DNA of 64,000 bases from Cryptomeria japonica. Taxonomy: Eukaryota; Streptophyta; Pinopsida; Cupressales; Cupressaceae. Position 1 is the stretch's first letter, and each line of letters starts with the position of its first letter. The notes below the pieces were generated by a model. It did not search any database. It saw only the letters and a program-made list of their open reading frames with translations, and had not been told where the DNA came from. The stretch is from NCBI RefSeq assembly GCF_030272615.1, contig NC_081413.1:554985136-555049135 (forward strand). The letters are read 5' to 3'. Positions 48,401-59,817 of this stretch are shown in pieces. Both the position numbers and the translations under genes were made by a program.

Positions 48401-49140
48401 GAAAAGGGGTACCTCCCTCTGATTGTCCCTTGGCAACCTCCAGACAGATCAGGTGGTGATCTGATCCAATAAGTGGGAGAATCGATGACTCTAATACAAG
48501 ATTTTGTCCTAGCCAATCACCAGTAACAAGAAACTGGTCTAGCCATTTAGCAATATTAGTAAAACCCGATCTCCTATTCGTCCATGTGAAAATTCCATTT
48601 TTAGGAACAATGTCTAATAGGTGATTCTTCTCAACAAATTCTAAAAAATCCTTCTGGGACGTACTAGTCCTCTGAAAGCCCCCATTTTTTTCATTGCTAG
48701 AAAGGATCGCATTGAAGTCCCCAGCAACTACGCAACTGCCTTCGATAATACTGCAAATTCTGATGGCTAAAAGATCCCAGAGAGCACATTTATCACCAGT
48801 AGAAGATGGTCCGTAAACATTAAAAAGATTGAAACTCTCATTCCATCCTAGGATAGTTACTAGACAATGTTGCCAATACTTATCTTCCCTAACAAGAGAG
48901 ATCCTAACATTCGTGGGATTCCAGATGATTCCCAAGCCACTAGAGGCTCCATTCGATTGCCTAAATAGACCATTCCACTATTTCCAAACTCTCATTTTTG
49001 CATCAATCTCAACCTTACTCTATTTTGTCTCTTGTAGTAGCCAAATATCTCCTTTGGTATCATCAATTTGGTGCTTAATCAAGCGCCATTTTTCAGGGGC
49101 ATTGATGCCCCTGACATTCCAAGATAAGAGTTTCTTTGCT
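45476..49140 (-). pseudogene. LINE ORF2: endonuclease, reverse transcriptase, zinc-binding region
   Basis: Apurinic-type endonuclease starts SWNVRGIN near 49110-49135, with the catalytic LLQETK near 49025, AGDFNAI near 48710, and GSDHH near 48450. RT follows with TPAPDGFPATFFQQFW, the motif block SDFRLISLCNMVYRMVTKII, SGFSPGRS, motif A LKLDILKAYD near 47365, and catalytic box FVDD at 47043-47054 (a stop lies just before it). Then the zf-RVT region with CILCQEQEETVDHLLLH near 45800 and a terminal WEIWKERNRRIF. The frame is constant from 48935 to 45573 with several stops; a poly-C tract lies at about 46375-46391 inside coding. Confidence 0.95.
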
Positions 49141-49265
49141 CCTGGGGAAGGGTGTTTCCCTTCCCTAAATTAAGTTTGGTTTGACCACTAGCTGCACTAG
49201 CAATTGCTAGCATTGTTGTTTTTGACTTGCGCCTGCGCATTCCTTTTGGCTTGAAGTTTGGTTTG

Positions 49266-51044
49266 TCAATTCCCAAAACCTTTTGTGGAATCCTCCAATA
49301 TAAGATCAGAGTCAGGTTCAAAGTCTTCTTCCCACTCCGAGGAGGAAGACTCAATTTCACCATCTTCCAATTAAATTTCCAATCAAGAGAAAATCTTATC
49401 TCCCATCTCCCCCATATTTCTAGTAGCATCCTTTTCCTGAGTGTGAATTTTGTAGTCTTCAATTACCAGCTGACTCCTAGTCTCAAGAGGAGAGGGTGGT
49501 AGCGAATTCGCTAGTTTAGTTTGAATATCCGCCTATAAGGTTTTAGTCTTTTCCAAAAGCATGAGAAGATCTTGTTGGCTCTCAATTTGATTAGAGGAGG
49601 AAGGAGCTATGTTCAAAGGGGTTTCTTCAGTCAATGGAATATTCTCATTTTCATGAATTTCCTTACAAAAATCCTTCCCAGTATTAGTGGAGATAGGAGG
49701 TTCTGGTTGCAGATTTTCTTCAATAGGAAATTGCATATAGGAATAACTTCTCTGTATCATAGCCGAAACATCACAACCTAAGCCGATGTGATCCAAGGAG
49801 AAACATCTAGGGAAAATAAATAACTGATCTTCTCTATCAATCTTTTGGATCCATAATTTCCCAGCACCAACAATTTTAACTTCATCGGGGATCTTGGTGA
49901 TTTGATCTGTGCAAATGCATATTTTGAGGAAGCTTCCCCATATTTTGTCCTCCAAAATATCATCAACTGATAAAAATGTGCCAAGATCTTTGCATATATC
50001 CTTAATGACATCAATATGCCAATAATCTGAGGGACGGTTGTATAATCTTATCCATACCTTACTGTTCGGTAATACATGAGTCTGGGGATTGAAATTGGGC
50101 TGCTATTCAATGATGTGAACTTCAATGCCATCCAAGATATATGGACCTTTGTTTTTAGATTGCCATTTCTCCTCATTACTCATAAATTCGATCATATAGA
50201 AGTCATTTGGGATAATATTGATGTTAATATCATGTCCCCATTGAGCTCTACACCAGGATTCAAAGTTACCCTTAACCCGATGTTTTCCACCACCCCACTT
50301 GATGAAGAAGCAAAACTCAGGCAAATTCGACCTAGCAAAATTAATTTTATTTTCATCCAAAAACATAGTAGGTCTTAAAGTTTTTCTTACCAGTTTAGGA
50401 TAATGGGGATGATGAGGGGGAAAGGTCCATCCTTGAAAATCAGTTTATCCCACTCAATCCAAAGAAGGGTTCCGAATTTTAGGATGAAAGTTGGATCTCC
50501 AAAACTTGGCATGGTCCGCCCTAGATTTGTCTTGCCCAAAGTGCCCATTCCACATTTGGAAATTACCATGAGATTTCAGAGGGACTAGATTGGGTTCAAA
50601 ATGTGGATTGCCTCACTCAATTGCCGCACCAGGGATGCTAGATTCAGGTGATGGTTGCCAATTTCGGGGGAACTAAGAAGTAGGATACTTGGCCTTGCGA
50701 AACCAACCTTTGTTATTCTAGGTGAAGCCATTTTCCTTCCATTTAAGTGGGTCAATAGGGCACTGGTTGCCACTCGAATCCGGATTTTCATAATTCATCT
50801 ACAGTATGGAATATCTGTCTCCATGGAAACTATCTTTTCTCCCAAAATTAGTCAGTTTCTGAGGGGGTTGAAACCTACTTGCTTCAATGGGAAAGGCAAT
50901 ATCTGGTTCATCGCTCCATGAACCGATCTTTGGGGCGACTTTGTTTTGACTAGGAATCTTCGCAGCCTGAACACCCAAACTTCGCATATCGGTATCCTTG
51001 CTCCTACTACCATTGTTGCTCCTCCTGCCTTCAAATGACACCAT
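49266..51044 (-). pseudogene. LINE ORF1 (nucleic-acid-binding protein, DUF4283-like), disabled
   Basis: From ATG 51044 (MVSFEGRRSNNGSRSKDTDM), 592 codons to the stop at 49266, in the same frame as ORF2. Contains a DUF4283-like region near 50366-50100 (FMSNEEKWQSKNKGPYILDG), the following block VWIRLYNRPSDYWHIDVI, a degenerate knuckle CFSLDHIGLGCD near 49790, and an acidic linker ESSSSEWEEDFEPDSDL before the end. Stops are frequent in the first 230 codons. In plant L1 elements this protein binds the element RNA. Confidence 0.85.
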
Positions 51045-51077
51045 ATTATCAAGATCTCTTGGAAGAAGATAAGAAAA

Positions 51078-51097
51078 TGTAAGTACATCAATTTTTT
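51078..51097. repeat. LINE target-site duplication, right copy
   Basis: Exact 20-bp copy of 42338-42357 directly upstream of ORF1. Confidence 0.9.
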
Positions 51098-51510
51098 ACT
51101 CCAACTATAATAAACTTTTATTTTTAGGAAAATATGTCTACTTTTTGGTCAAAAAGTGGACCCAACTTCTTGTACTTACCTACATAAGATAGTATGCAAA
51201 AAAATGTGAATGTAAGATATTGAGAAGATAAACTAAACAATTAACAGACACATATTTCAACCACACTCAACAATAGGACATTGAAGAAGAAATAAAAGTA
51301 TATAAACAAGATAAAAAGTAATAAAAAATGCAAACTCCATATTCCTCCTTTGATTTGATTGTCCCATGATTTGATGTGTGCTTGTTACATGCTAGATACT
51401 CTATTGTGGTCCATTATAGTGAATGCAAAGATGAAAAATAAGCAAGACGTGATACAAAATGCTATGCTAAATGGATGTGATTATGCAAAAACATGAGTGA
51501 GCATTTCTGC

Positions 51511-51626
51511 ATTATGAGAGTATGAAAATGAAAGTGGATAGCTAAAATGACATTATAATGGTATGAGAATGTGAAAGTGGATAGCTAAAATGGCATTATA
51601 ACTTATGAGAATATGAAAGTGGATGG
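51511..51626. repeat. Three tandem ~42-bp repeats
   Basis: Units containing TATGAGAATGTGAAAGTGG followed by ATAGCTAAAATG(A/G)C occur three times in a row; the last is shortened. Confidence 0.75.
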
Positions 51627-51705
51627 ATTGTGAAGGAAAATGGTGGGTTTAAATAGGCTTGAATGAGAGATGGAGAGACATGAGAATAACACATGTCAAA
51701 GGAAT

Positions 51706-51731
51706 GACATGTGTCCTTGAGGACACATGTC
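51706..51731. repeat. Perfect hairpin, 11-bp arms
   Basis: GACATGTGTCC and GGACACATGTC separated by TTGA. Lies upstream, in element sense, of the LTR TATA-like box. Confidence 0.75.
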
Positions 51732-52066
51732 CACTTGGGAATGCGACACTCAAATTGGAAGGTTCTATTCCAAAAGAGATTAAAAAACCATGATATTCTC
51801 ATGTTTGAAGAAATTTGGGATATTTTTCCAAATTTTAGGAAACTTCCCCAAATTCAACAACATTTCCCTAAATTTTAGGAAATTTGAGATGTTTTGGGAA
51901 TGTGCATACATATGGAGTGGGAAAGAAGTTGGAAGAAATAATAAAAGGATTACTAAATTCTAAGGTTAATTAATGAGTTAAGTTAGAGGAAGAATTAGAT
52001 AAGGGTTAAAGTTAGGAGACATGTGAAGAAATATAATTAATTTAAATAATTAGTTCCATGATATTT

Positions 52067-52134
52067 CCATGACTTAGGATATTTAAGAATACACACATAT
52101 AGAGTGGAAAGGAGGTTGGAAAGAATAAAAGGAT
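52067..52134. repeat. ~70-bp tandem repeat unit, copy interrupted by the 4.0-kb insertion
   Basis: Unit: TTAGGATATTTA(A/G)GAATACAC...GGAGGTTGGAAAGAATAAAAGGAT. Further copies are at 56163-56233 and 56234-56305, and a diverged one near 51895-51955. Confidence 0.7.
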
Positions 52135-55100
52135 TGGTAGTACCCCTGCCCTAATCAGATTTTAAAACCCGGTTTGACCTTGGTTGACTTTTTAAGTGGC
52201 CTTCTTGGATGGTTGATTTACCATGTTGTAATGTTATAGTCAGGTATTATGATTATTGTGTGTACCTATAAATGTTGATTTCACATCAATTATTATGTAA
52301 GAATTAATTGTTCTTCTGATTCATGTTATTAATCTTGGGCTAACACTTTCATTCAATATATATGTATGCATGGGTGTTAATTGTTGTAGGAGATTGCAGA
52401 TAAAGTACCGCATAGGTACGAGGTTCATCTCCACTTGGCTTCGCAGGTTTGAGTGTAACTCATTGGTCCTAAGGAATTGGATTAGGTAGTCGTAAGACCC
52501 TACGTTGTACCCTAGTCATGCTCAAGTGAGCGTCGTCAATCGTTTGTCAGTTTCCCCTTTTGATTGGGTATGATGGTCGTGTATTTGTTTGGCTTTCTTG
52601 GGTTGCTTGTTGTATGTGTGGTAAAAATTGATTATTAAATCCCAAGTATTTAATTAGATTAAATGTGTTTTTATGCATTCGTAAATTAAAGAGACTAAAT
52701 TAAATAGGACCCCTTTGTGTGATTAATCAATAATCAAATTGCTAAATTCATGTTTGTAGCAAGTTTGGTTAAATTGTTATTTTTAAATGATGAATTAATT
52801 AAGTATATGTATTTTGAAAGAAAGGTTAAATAGAATTGGAAAATTATTATCCATGACCTTCATTAGCATTTTGAATAGAAATGTTAAGTTTTAATTTAAT
52901 TGAGAAAATCAATTTTGGAAGAAAAAACAATTTTTGCATATTCAATTGTTGGGAAATAATTTTATTTGGTTAAAAATAATTTCAACCTAAAAAATGGACT
53001 TTTGGTCAAAAACTTCTTTTTTAACCTAGGTTTTGAAAATATTTTGGGGGAGTTGTTTTTGGAATGGAAAATTTTGGGCATTTGTGGGAGGAGAAATTTC
53101 TTGAGCTTCCAGGTTGGGCTCTTTAGCAAATCACTTCTAGGATTGCATATGGAGGTAGGATTTTTGTTAATCTTCTTTGTTGTCAAGAAATTTACTGATT
53201 TTGTTTTGGGAAGAAATTTGTATGTGGTTTGGTTTGATAATCTTTTAAATTTATGGAATGGCAAGAGTGTAGTTAAATTTCAGAATTAAAGCCCTCTTTT
53301 CTGATTTCTTTCCTCTTCCAAATTAGACTCTTGCTCAAACTGTTTTCAAAATCAAATTTGGGGGTTGGCTGTTCACAATAAAATTTGGCTAGAATTCCAA
53401 ATAGATGCATTCAATTTTAGGTTTTAACTGAGAACTATGTTTGTGCTTGGTTAAATGGAAGTGGAAGAATGCTTAAAATTTTGCCTCTGGTGTTTTCTTT
53501 TAAAGAAAAATATATGTGAATCATTATTTTATTTCTAGAAGTTGTTCCTAGAAATTGTTCTCAGAAATTTTTTGAGAGTACCCAGAAATTGGGTATTCCT
53601 TTTAAGTTTTAAAATACTAAAAAAAATAATAATAAAAATAAAATATATATAAATTAAACCCCATGTGGCAGGGTATTCCCACCACATGGGATGGTAGCTG
53701 CTGCTACCGTAGGGTAGTGGCACTACCGGTTGTAGTGACTGCTACCGATTGGTAGTGTCTGCTACCATAAGGTAGCAACACTACTGGTAGGTAGCGACAG
53801 CCGCCAAAACCTTCCCTTGGGGAAAGGGAGGCCCATGCGGGTGTCCATGTGGGTCTACCCTAATATATTTGCTATTTTGTTTTTAAACAAAAAAATAATA
53901 TATATTTTAAATAAGGTTTTAATATTATTTAATCCAAAAGTGTATTAAATAGTATTTGGTTATTATTTTATTATTAATTAATGTATATAAATAGATATAT
54001 GTTAATTAATATTTAAGTTTGTTTTATTTTATAAGCAAGGAAATTTTATTTTATTGGAAAAATGATTATATATTTTAGTTCTTTTTAAATGTATATTTCC
54101 ATATTTGAAAAGTATATATTTGTTTTGCAAAAGATGAGATTAGATTATTTATTTCGAAAAAGAATGGAAATGATGATTTTATTTTAAAGAATAAATATCA
54201 AAGTTTTAGTTAATATATATATTTAATTATATCTTTGTATGTATAGCATATAAATATAATTATATTAATGTGATTTTGGGTTGTAAATTCATTGTGAAGT
54301 ATTTATATTATTTTATAATTTAAATTGATTTGTAGTTGAATTAGTAAACCATGGGCGACATGTACCTTAACAAGGTAGACAAATTGTAATCAATATAGAT
54401 CTATTAGAAAATTGGGTCGATTTGTATTTTTAAGCGTTATGGAAAAATGATTGTCATTATAGATTTATGTCAATGCATGTTTAATTTTTTGTATTCGCAT
54501 TTGATAAAAAGATGGCAAGTCCTTGATTGTGAGTGTTGGATATTTTCATATGGTTATTTTGTATATAGTTATGTCCTTGATCTAGAGTTTTGGACTGATT
54601 TCATGTGATTGTTTTGTATCTGGTCATGTCCTTATATGGAGTGTTGGATGTTGGTATGTGGTTGACTGTAGTTGGTCATGTCTCTAGTCGGGGAATCATC
54701 AGTTAGTGCACCTCATGTGAGGTCTTGTTTGGCCAAGTGGGTATTCCTACCATATTGAACTCCATAAACTAGTCCTTGTGTATACCTTGGTTTTTGGAGT
54801 TTCATTGATTATGGTCTAGTGTCATATGGGAGAGTGGCTTTCGAGTGGGGGCCACGCCCAAAGTGGTTGCAGGGTAACCCATCAAAAGTGTGTCTAAATA
54901 AGTGATAACTTAATAGTATATTAGGAAGTTTAGTAGATAAAAACACTAAGTAAGATAATTGTGCCTCGCGCATGGGATGAGTGCTAGTACAGACTCAGAA
55001 TGCAATGAGAAGGCCTGAGATGGAAAACCAATAACTTTGTCTTCATGAAAGGATGTGTTGGGTCCACATGAGACTTGGATGGGCCAGAGGTTTGGGAAAG

Positions 55101-56160
55101 GTTGTCAGGGTAAACCAGTGGATGGGGTTGGGACCTATGGAAACTTGCTAAGGTAACCATACCAAGCTATGTGATGACACTCATCCCTTATGTTCACTAC
55201 TGTGTAGTTTGCGTTGCCTTTTCTAGGAGTACTATTGTGGAGTCATATCTGGTCGTTTATGCCTTTGAGAGTACTCGATTTCATGTTAAGACCATGGGTT
55301 GATTATGATGGGTTGTGAGGACTTAGTTTCATGGGTGCTCTAGTTGTTCTTTTGTATTTGCTTCTTATCATGTTTCAGATGGATCCATTTCCTTCTTCTG
55401 GGATCATTCATGTATCTTTTGACCGGTGTGGTCATATGTATTATTTGTTTATGTACATCGTATTGGCAGGTTATAATGGATGTGAACCTTATGTATTCTT
55501 CACCCTATTATTTATTAGAGGGGTCTTGCAGTTGAGAAGACCCAGAGATGTAGCCCATTAGGGGTACTCCGATATCAATTTAGTGTTATGTAGTGTTTGT
55601 GTTCATCTGGTTCCTTTTTATTTTGCATGTATGGATGGAATTATAGTTAAAATGTATAATGTGGCTCAGGTGTTATTAATCTTAAAGGTATGCATGAAGT
55701 TAGTAAATGCAGTAATATGGATCATGAAGCATGTAGATTAGCATAGTTGAAAGTATTCATTAGTCCTTAATGCAATTAAAGTATGTATGGGGATTAGATG
55801 CATGGCATATGTTTTAATGTAAAGATTGGATGTAATGTATGGTTAAATTGCAATGAATGAACTTAATCATGTTATCTATATTTTTAACCTATCGAATAAA
55901 TTTAACCATTGTTTTAGTATAATCATGTCATTAAGTCAATTAACTTAATTGTATTAAGTAGCGCGAGTTGAGTTATTGTTGATTTTAGTAATCATGTTGG
56001 GAAACCCTTTAGGTGTGAGTTAAGTCTTCCATTGTGTAATCTGAACTTAATGTTAACTCATTGTATCATTATGTTATTGTTACTTTAAAAAAATAAAAAA
56101 TTGCACTCCATTCTTGTGTTTCAGTGTAATCCCTTCGGGGTTTCCTGGCGGGGCATTACA
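52135..56160 (-). mobile_element. 4.0-kb TG...CA insertion, probable long solo LTR (gypsy-like)
   Basis: Element strand begins TGTAATGCCCCGCCAGGAAA and ends GGGGTACTACCA. It is flanked by GGAT on both sides (52131-52134 and 56161-56164) and is inserted within a tandem repeat unit. 4026 bp with no convincing ORF, no primer site and no internal terminal duplication, so a single very long LTR fits best; a non-coding large derivative is the alternative. Contains palindromic GCTACC/GGTAGC blocks at 53661-53806. Confidence 0.6.
53661..53806. repeat. Cluster of short palindromes (GCTACC/GGTAGC)
   Basis: CCATGTGG (53661-53668) is inverted at CCACATGG (53682-53689), followed by alternating GGTAG, CTACC, GTAGTG and CACTAC words through 53800. 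The single strand could fold into several hairpins. Confidence 0.65.
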
Positions 56161-56162
56161 GG

Positions 56163-56305
56163 ATTCATTTCCAAATATTAGGATATTTAGAAATACACAC
56201 ATATGGAGTGGAAAGGAGGTTGGAAAGAATAAAAGGATCCATTTCCAAATATTAGGATATTTAGGAATACACACATAGGGGTGGGAAAGTAGTGGGAAGA
56301 AATAA
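56163..56305. repeat. Two further copies of the ~70-bp tandem unit
   Basis: CATTTCCAAATATTAGGATA starts both copies (56166 and 56238), each ending in a GGTTGGAAAGAATAAAAGG or a GTGGGAAGAAATAAAAG variant. Confidence 0.75.
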
Positions 56306-56306
56306 A

Positions 56307-57310
56307 AGTGTATACACCTAAAAATGGTCAGAAGATAATTGATTAAATACTCAGTTATTTAATTCATAACCCTTCCCAATTAATTAAATTCACAAATTAT
56401 TTAATTAATTCCCCTAAATTCCTCTACTTGTGACTAAATATAAGGATTTATTTATATAGTTCATTCCATAATACCCCTTGAATAATTAATCCAAATTGAT
56501 TAATTCCCCCTATCAAATTCAATTATTCTACTCCCTTTAACTAAAGTTAACAAATTCTTAATTTGTTGAGTTTAATTTACATTCTTCAATTTATTTGAAT
56601 TTCTAAAGTAAAATGAGCATGTATGGCTCCTAACTTCTAACCACCTAGCCTAACCACCCCCTAACCTAGTTCATTCTATCTAATCTTGTGTCTAACAAAC
56701 CCTATCCTATCTTGCACATCCTAATTTCCTTATCCTAACCACCTGTGGCTTGGATATTCTCTCCTTGAGACACATGGAACTTTTGCCACATGTCTTCTCC
56801 CCTTTGACACTTTCCTTCTTGTGGGAAATTTGTTATAGATTCCTTGGCACTTGTCACCACAGAGATGACATATGTCCCTCCCTCCAACCTCTTCTCCAAC
56901 TTCCTCAATCCTAGCCTTTGATATCTCAAGATCGAATCTTGACTGTTGATTCCTACCACCTCAACTTTGGCCTTGTAAATCCTATAAATGCCCCTCATTT
57001 TCATCAATAGATCCTCCTAAAATCCCTTGCATTCTATCTTTAAGCATAATTAATATACGCGATTTCATCTTTCTATCCTTTAGCATAATTGGCAATTAGA
57101 TCGAAACATAGCATGTTTAGTATATCAATAATCATGTTAATCTAGTTTCAATTATCAATCATGTAGCTTAATTAATCATTTTATTTTATCATGCATCAAA
57201 TCATCCTAGTCTCATTCATTTGCATCATCATGATCAAGTAGCTATTCAACTTTTGAGTTGCCACTTTGGAGGTCATTGCTTCGCTGAGAGCCAACAATCT
57301 AACACCTTCA
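56307..57310 (+). repeat. Gypsy-type LTR, plus orientation
   Basis: Starts TGTATACACCTAAAA, close to the TGTAGACACCTAAA start of the minus-oriented LTRs at 45468 and 62988. A TATA-like box CCTATAAATG lies at about 56980, and a TTCAACTTTTGAGTTGCCA stretch occurs near the likely 3' end. The right boundary is approximate. Confidence 0.55.
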
Positions 57311-57610
57311 AGGTCCTAAAAAATAGAGTAAGATGGAACATTTCAAAGGAGGCCATTGGTTTTCATCTTTCATTTAGTTTTCAATTTTCTTCCTAGTTCT
57401 TACTATTGTTTCATCTATATGCTTGTTTATTACAATTGTGTAGCGTCCTAAAATTGCGACACTTGCAATTTCGACTGCATTTCGGTCTTCACGATGGCGA
57501 CGCAACACGCAACTTGAATGGAGACCCCAAAACTTGCTCACGACACTGAAAACTGCATTTCTCAAGCACCATTGGCCTGAACCCCCTTGCACCCCGCTGT
57601 CCTGGAGGTG

Positions 57611-57668
57611 GGACCAGAGCGCCTAGCGCCCTGGTCCCTCAGGACCAGGGCGCCCAGCGCCCTGGTCC
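57611..57668. repeat. Tandem pair of 27-bp GC-rich palindromes
   Basis: 57642-57668 is a perfect palindrome with arms GGACCAGGGCGC and GCGCCCTGGTCC around CCA; 57611-57637 is the same with one mismatch. Period 31 bp. Confidence 0.85.
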
Positions 57669-58987
57669 CTGGGTCCTATTTTGGGCCCGGTTTCCTAAGT
57701 GATATCGGGTCTTTTTGATTGCAATTTGGGAAATATACTTCCCTGGTCGGCCTAAGGTCAGAAAAATCAGTCTATCAGCCCTAAATGACAAGTACATAAA
57801 CTACATTTTCCTCTTTCATTTGATATGATGGAAAAGGCGTGGAAACTATACTCAAGCATTCAAGCATTCAAGCATTCCTTCAAGCAATTGATCATTCCAA
57901 GTCTCCATTCAAGGCTAAGTGTTGCATTCAAGTCAAGGATTCAACCATTGAAGAGGAGATCATTTACTACATGCTACTACAACATACAACATACAACATC
58001 TAAACCTTTGCACATAAGGATACCAACATCCTTAGAACAAGGTATTAGTACTTGTTTTACAGTCATTTACATTTACAGCTCTTGCTCATTTCTTGGTTAA
58101 TTCCAAAATCGGGGTTTGACCTAAAGGCAAACCCCTAATCCCTAACCCCCCAATCATCTCCGCTTTTCTGTGTGTAGGTTGCAGGTACGTGGCTGAGATT
58201 GAAGATCTGGAATCCTTGTGCAGAGACGAACAGATCCCCCTTCGTTTCGCGGATTTTTCGGAGGACTGTGGTGCCGGGCGCCATCGTCCCGACAACTTTT
58301 TCTCAAATTTGCAGGACAACGCCGTATCGACATTCTACTGCTAATTCCAGGTCCGCAGCTTCATCCTATAACCTAAACTCAGTTTATAAGCTTAATTTCC
58401 TTAATCAACATTCTTTACAAAAGAGGGTAGCTTTGCTTTCCAAACCCTTGAAATTCATCTAGCATCCAATCTTACCTTGTGTGGGATTGGATCTTATGAG
58501 TTTCAACCCCTCTTTTGAATGTAAAGTCTCCCCCCTAAGTGAAAACCCATCGAATCCTAGCGAACCTCCCTTCTCTCTCCTCGAAGTTGGAAGAGGGGAG
58601 ACCAACTAGGGTTCGACCGCGATTTTCCGCTTTACATTTTGGTCAACCCGACATGAACATCCTTTCTGATTTTTCATGCTTAGATCTGAAAATTGATTCC
58701 TTGATTACGTTTCCATGTTTGATCTTTTGCAAAATTTTAGAGGTGATTGCATAAAAACCCTAAATTTTCTTTTTGAACATTGAACTTGCGAAATGTTTAA
58801 TTATTAATGCTTGCTTCAGATCTGCTTTTCTATTATAAATTATCAATTCATATCTGTACTTTAATTTTGAAAATTAAGTGGTTAAATGTCAAAACCCTAA
58901 TTTTTGAAACCCTCTTAATTCAACCTTTGTCCGACAATTTGACCGATCAAAACATCTCCAAATCAGCTGTAACTTTGGATTCTGTAA

Positions 58988-59718
58988 TAAAATCACAATA
59001 TCTTTCATCCCTGAAAATTTGGAAAAAAGTTGCGAGGACCGTGTTGCACTCCGAGCACCATCGTCCCCGACATTTTTTCCAAAATTTCGGGAGCAAGATC
59101 TTGCTGTATTTTCCTGCTAAAATCCAGAATTTTGGCTGATTTTGTCAATTATAACACTTTCAAAATTACAGTCAAAGTTGGTCTTGTGATTGTTTGGTTT
59201 AAGGCTCCTAATCATTCAAAAATTGTTGAAATTGAAATTTTGTGTCAAAATTGTGTTCTTACTATCCTAAATCTGAAAATTGTGTTTGCATTCATTCAAA
59301 ATTTCAGTGCTTTATTCAAATTCTTACAATTTGTGACTTTCAAAATTAAGTGCTTAATTACAACAACCTTGATTTCCGCTTTCAAAATTGAATTTTGCGT
59401 GAAATTGAGTCAATTTTTAAAATTCAAAACTTGCACTGCTTTTGACATTCCCTCTAAAATTATAAAATTCAAAATTTCAGTTTCTCTCTCTTTTTTCAAA
59501 ATTCAAATTTTGCATTTTTCGACAATCTTGATAGGGTTCAATTTTGAGATTGCAACTTTAATTTGGCCTATCTACAGATCGTAAAATCATTCAATTTTTT
59601 CAGATTAGCTCTAAAATCATCATACCTTTCATCCCTGCAAATTTTGAAAAAAGTTGCAAGGACCGTGTTGCACTCCGAGCGCCACGGTCCCGAACATTTT
59701 TTCCGAAATTTCGGGAGA
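58988..59718 (+). repeat. Direct repeat of a ~105-bp leader block, about 625 bp apart
   Basis: Blocks 58988-59092 and 59611-59718 share CTTTCATCCCTG(A/C)AAATTT, AAAAAAGTTGC(G/A)AGGACC and GTGTTGCACTCCGAGC, ending in a TTTCGGGAG stretch. A shorter third relative (GGCGCCATCGTCCCGACA) is at 58255-58315. They sit in the untranslated leader of gag. Confidence 0.75.
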
Positions 59719-59817
59719 CTATCGTGATTGCATTTAATAGCTTAAATCTGGAAGATTGGCTGTTTTTACTGAAAATTGCTACCTCTAAATTCAAAATTTT
59801 ATCTTTCTCTCTAGTGC

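Larger units (their letters stand above)
42358..51077 (-). mobile_element. L1-type non-LTR retrotransposon (LINE), full span with 20-bp target duplication
   Basis: 8.7 kb including a 791-bp solo LTR inserted in ORF2. On the minus strand: a very short leader (33 nt), ORF1 51044-49266, ORF2 about 49140-44171, spacer, ORF3 43498-42644, and a 3' end leading into a T run (plus strand) at the target duplication. ORF1 and ORF2 up to 45573 lie in the same frame. Many stops make it inactive, but the ends are complete. Confidence 0.95.
51098..52134 (-). repeat. Gypsy-type LTR-related sequence, minus orientation, part 1
   Basis: Shares with 62660-62720 a collinear stretch (AAGTTAGGAG(A/G)CATGTG(A/G)(A/G)GAAATATAATTAATT), and on the minus strand carries ACACATGTC words and a CCTATTTAAACCC TATA-like promoter similar to the plus LTR at 56307. 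It continues at 56161 after the 4.0-kb insertion. Exact ends are not resolved; no ORF is present. Confidence 0.55.
57439..59817 (+). mobile_element. LTR start and long leader of a plus-strand gypsy element
   Basis: TGTAGCGTCCTAAAATTGCG at 57439 looks like an LTR start different from the neighbour. It is followed by duplicated GC-rich palindromes (57611-57668), a CT-rich leader, and repeated leader blocks (58255-58315, 58988-59092, 59611-59718). Neither the LTR end nor a primer site could be pinned. Leads into the gag ATG at 59818. Confidence 0.5.

Noticed and set aside
55331-55561. Plus-strand 76-aa membrane-like ORF inside the 4.0-kb insertion
   Set aside because: Short, hydrophobic by AT-rich composition, and antisense to the inferred LTR direction; nothing supports expression.
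59030-59584. Plus-strand 184-aa ORF in the gypsy leader
   Set aside because: Low-complexity Phe/Ile/Lys translation across the repeated leader block; not protein-like.
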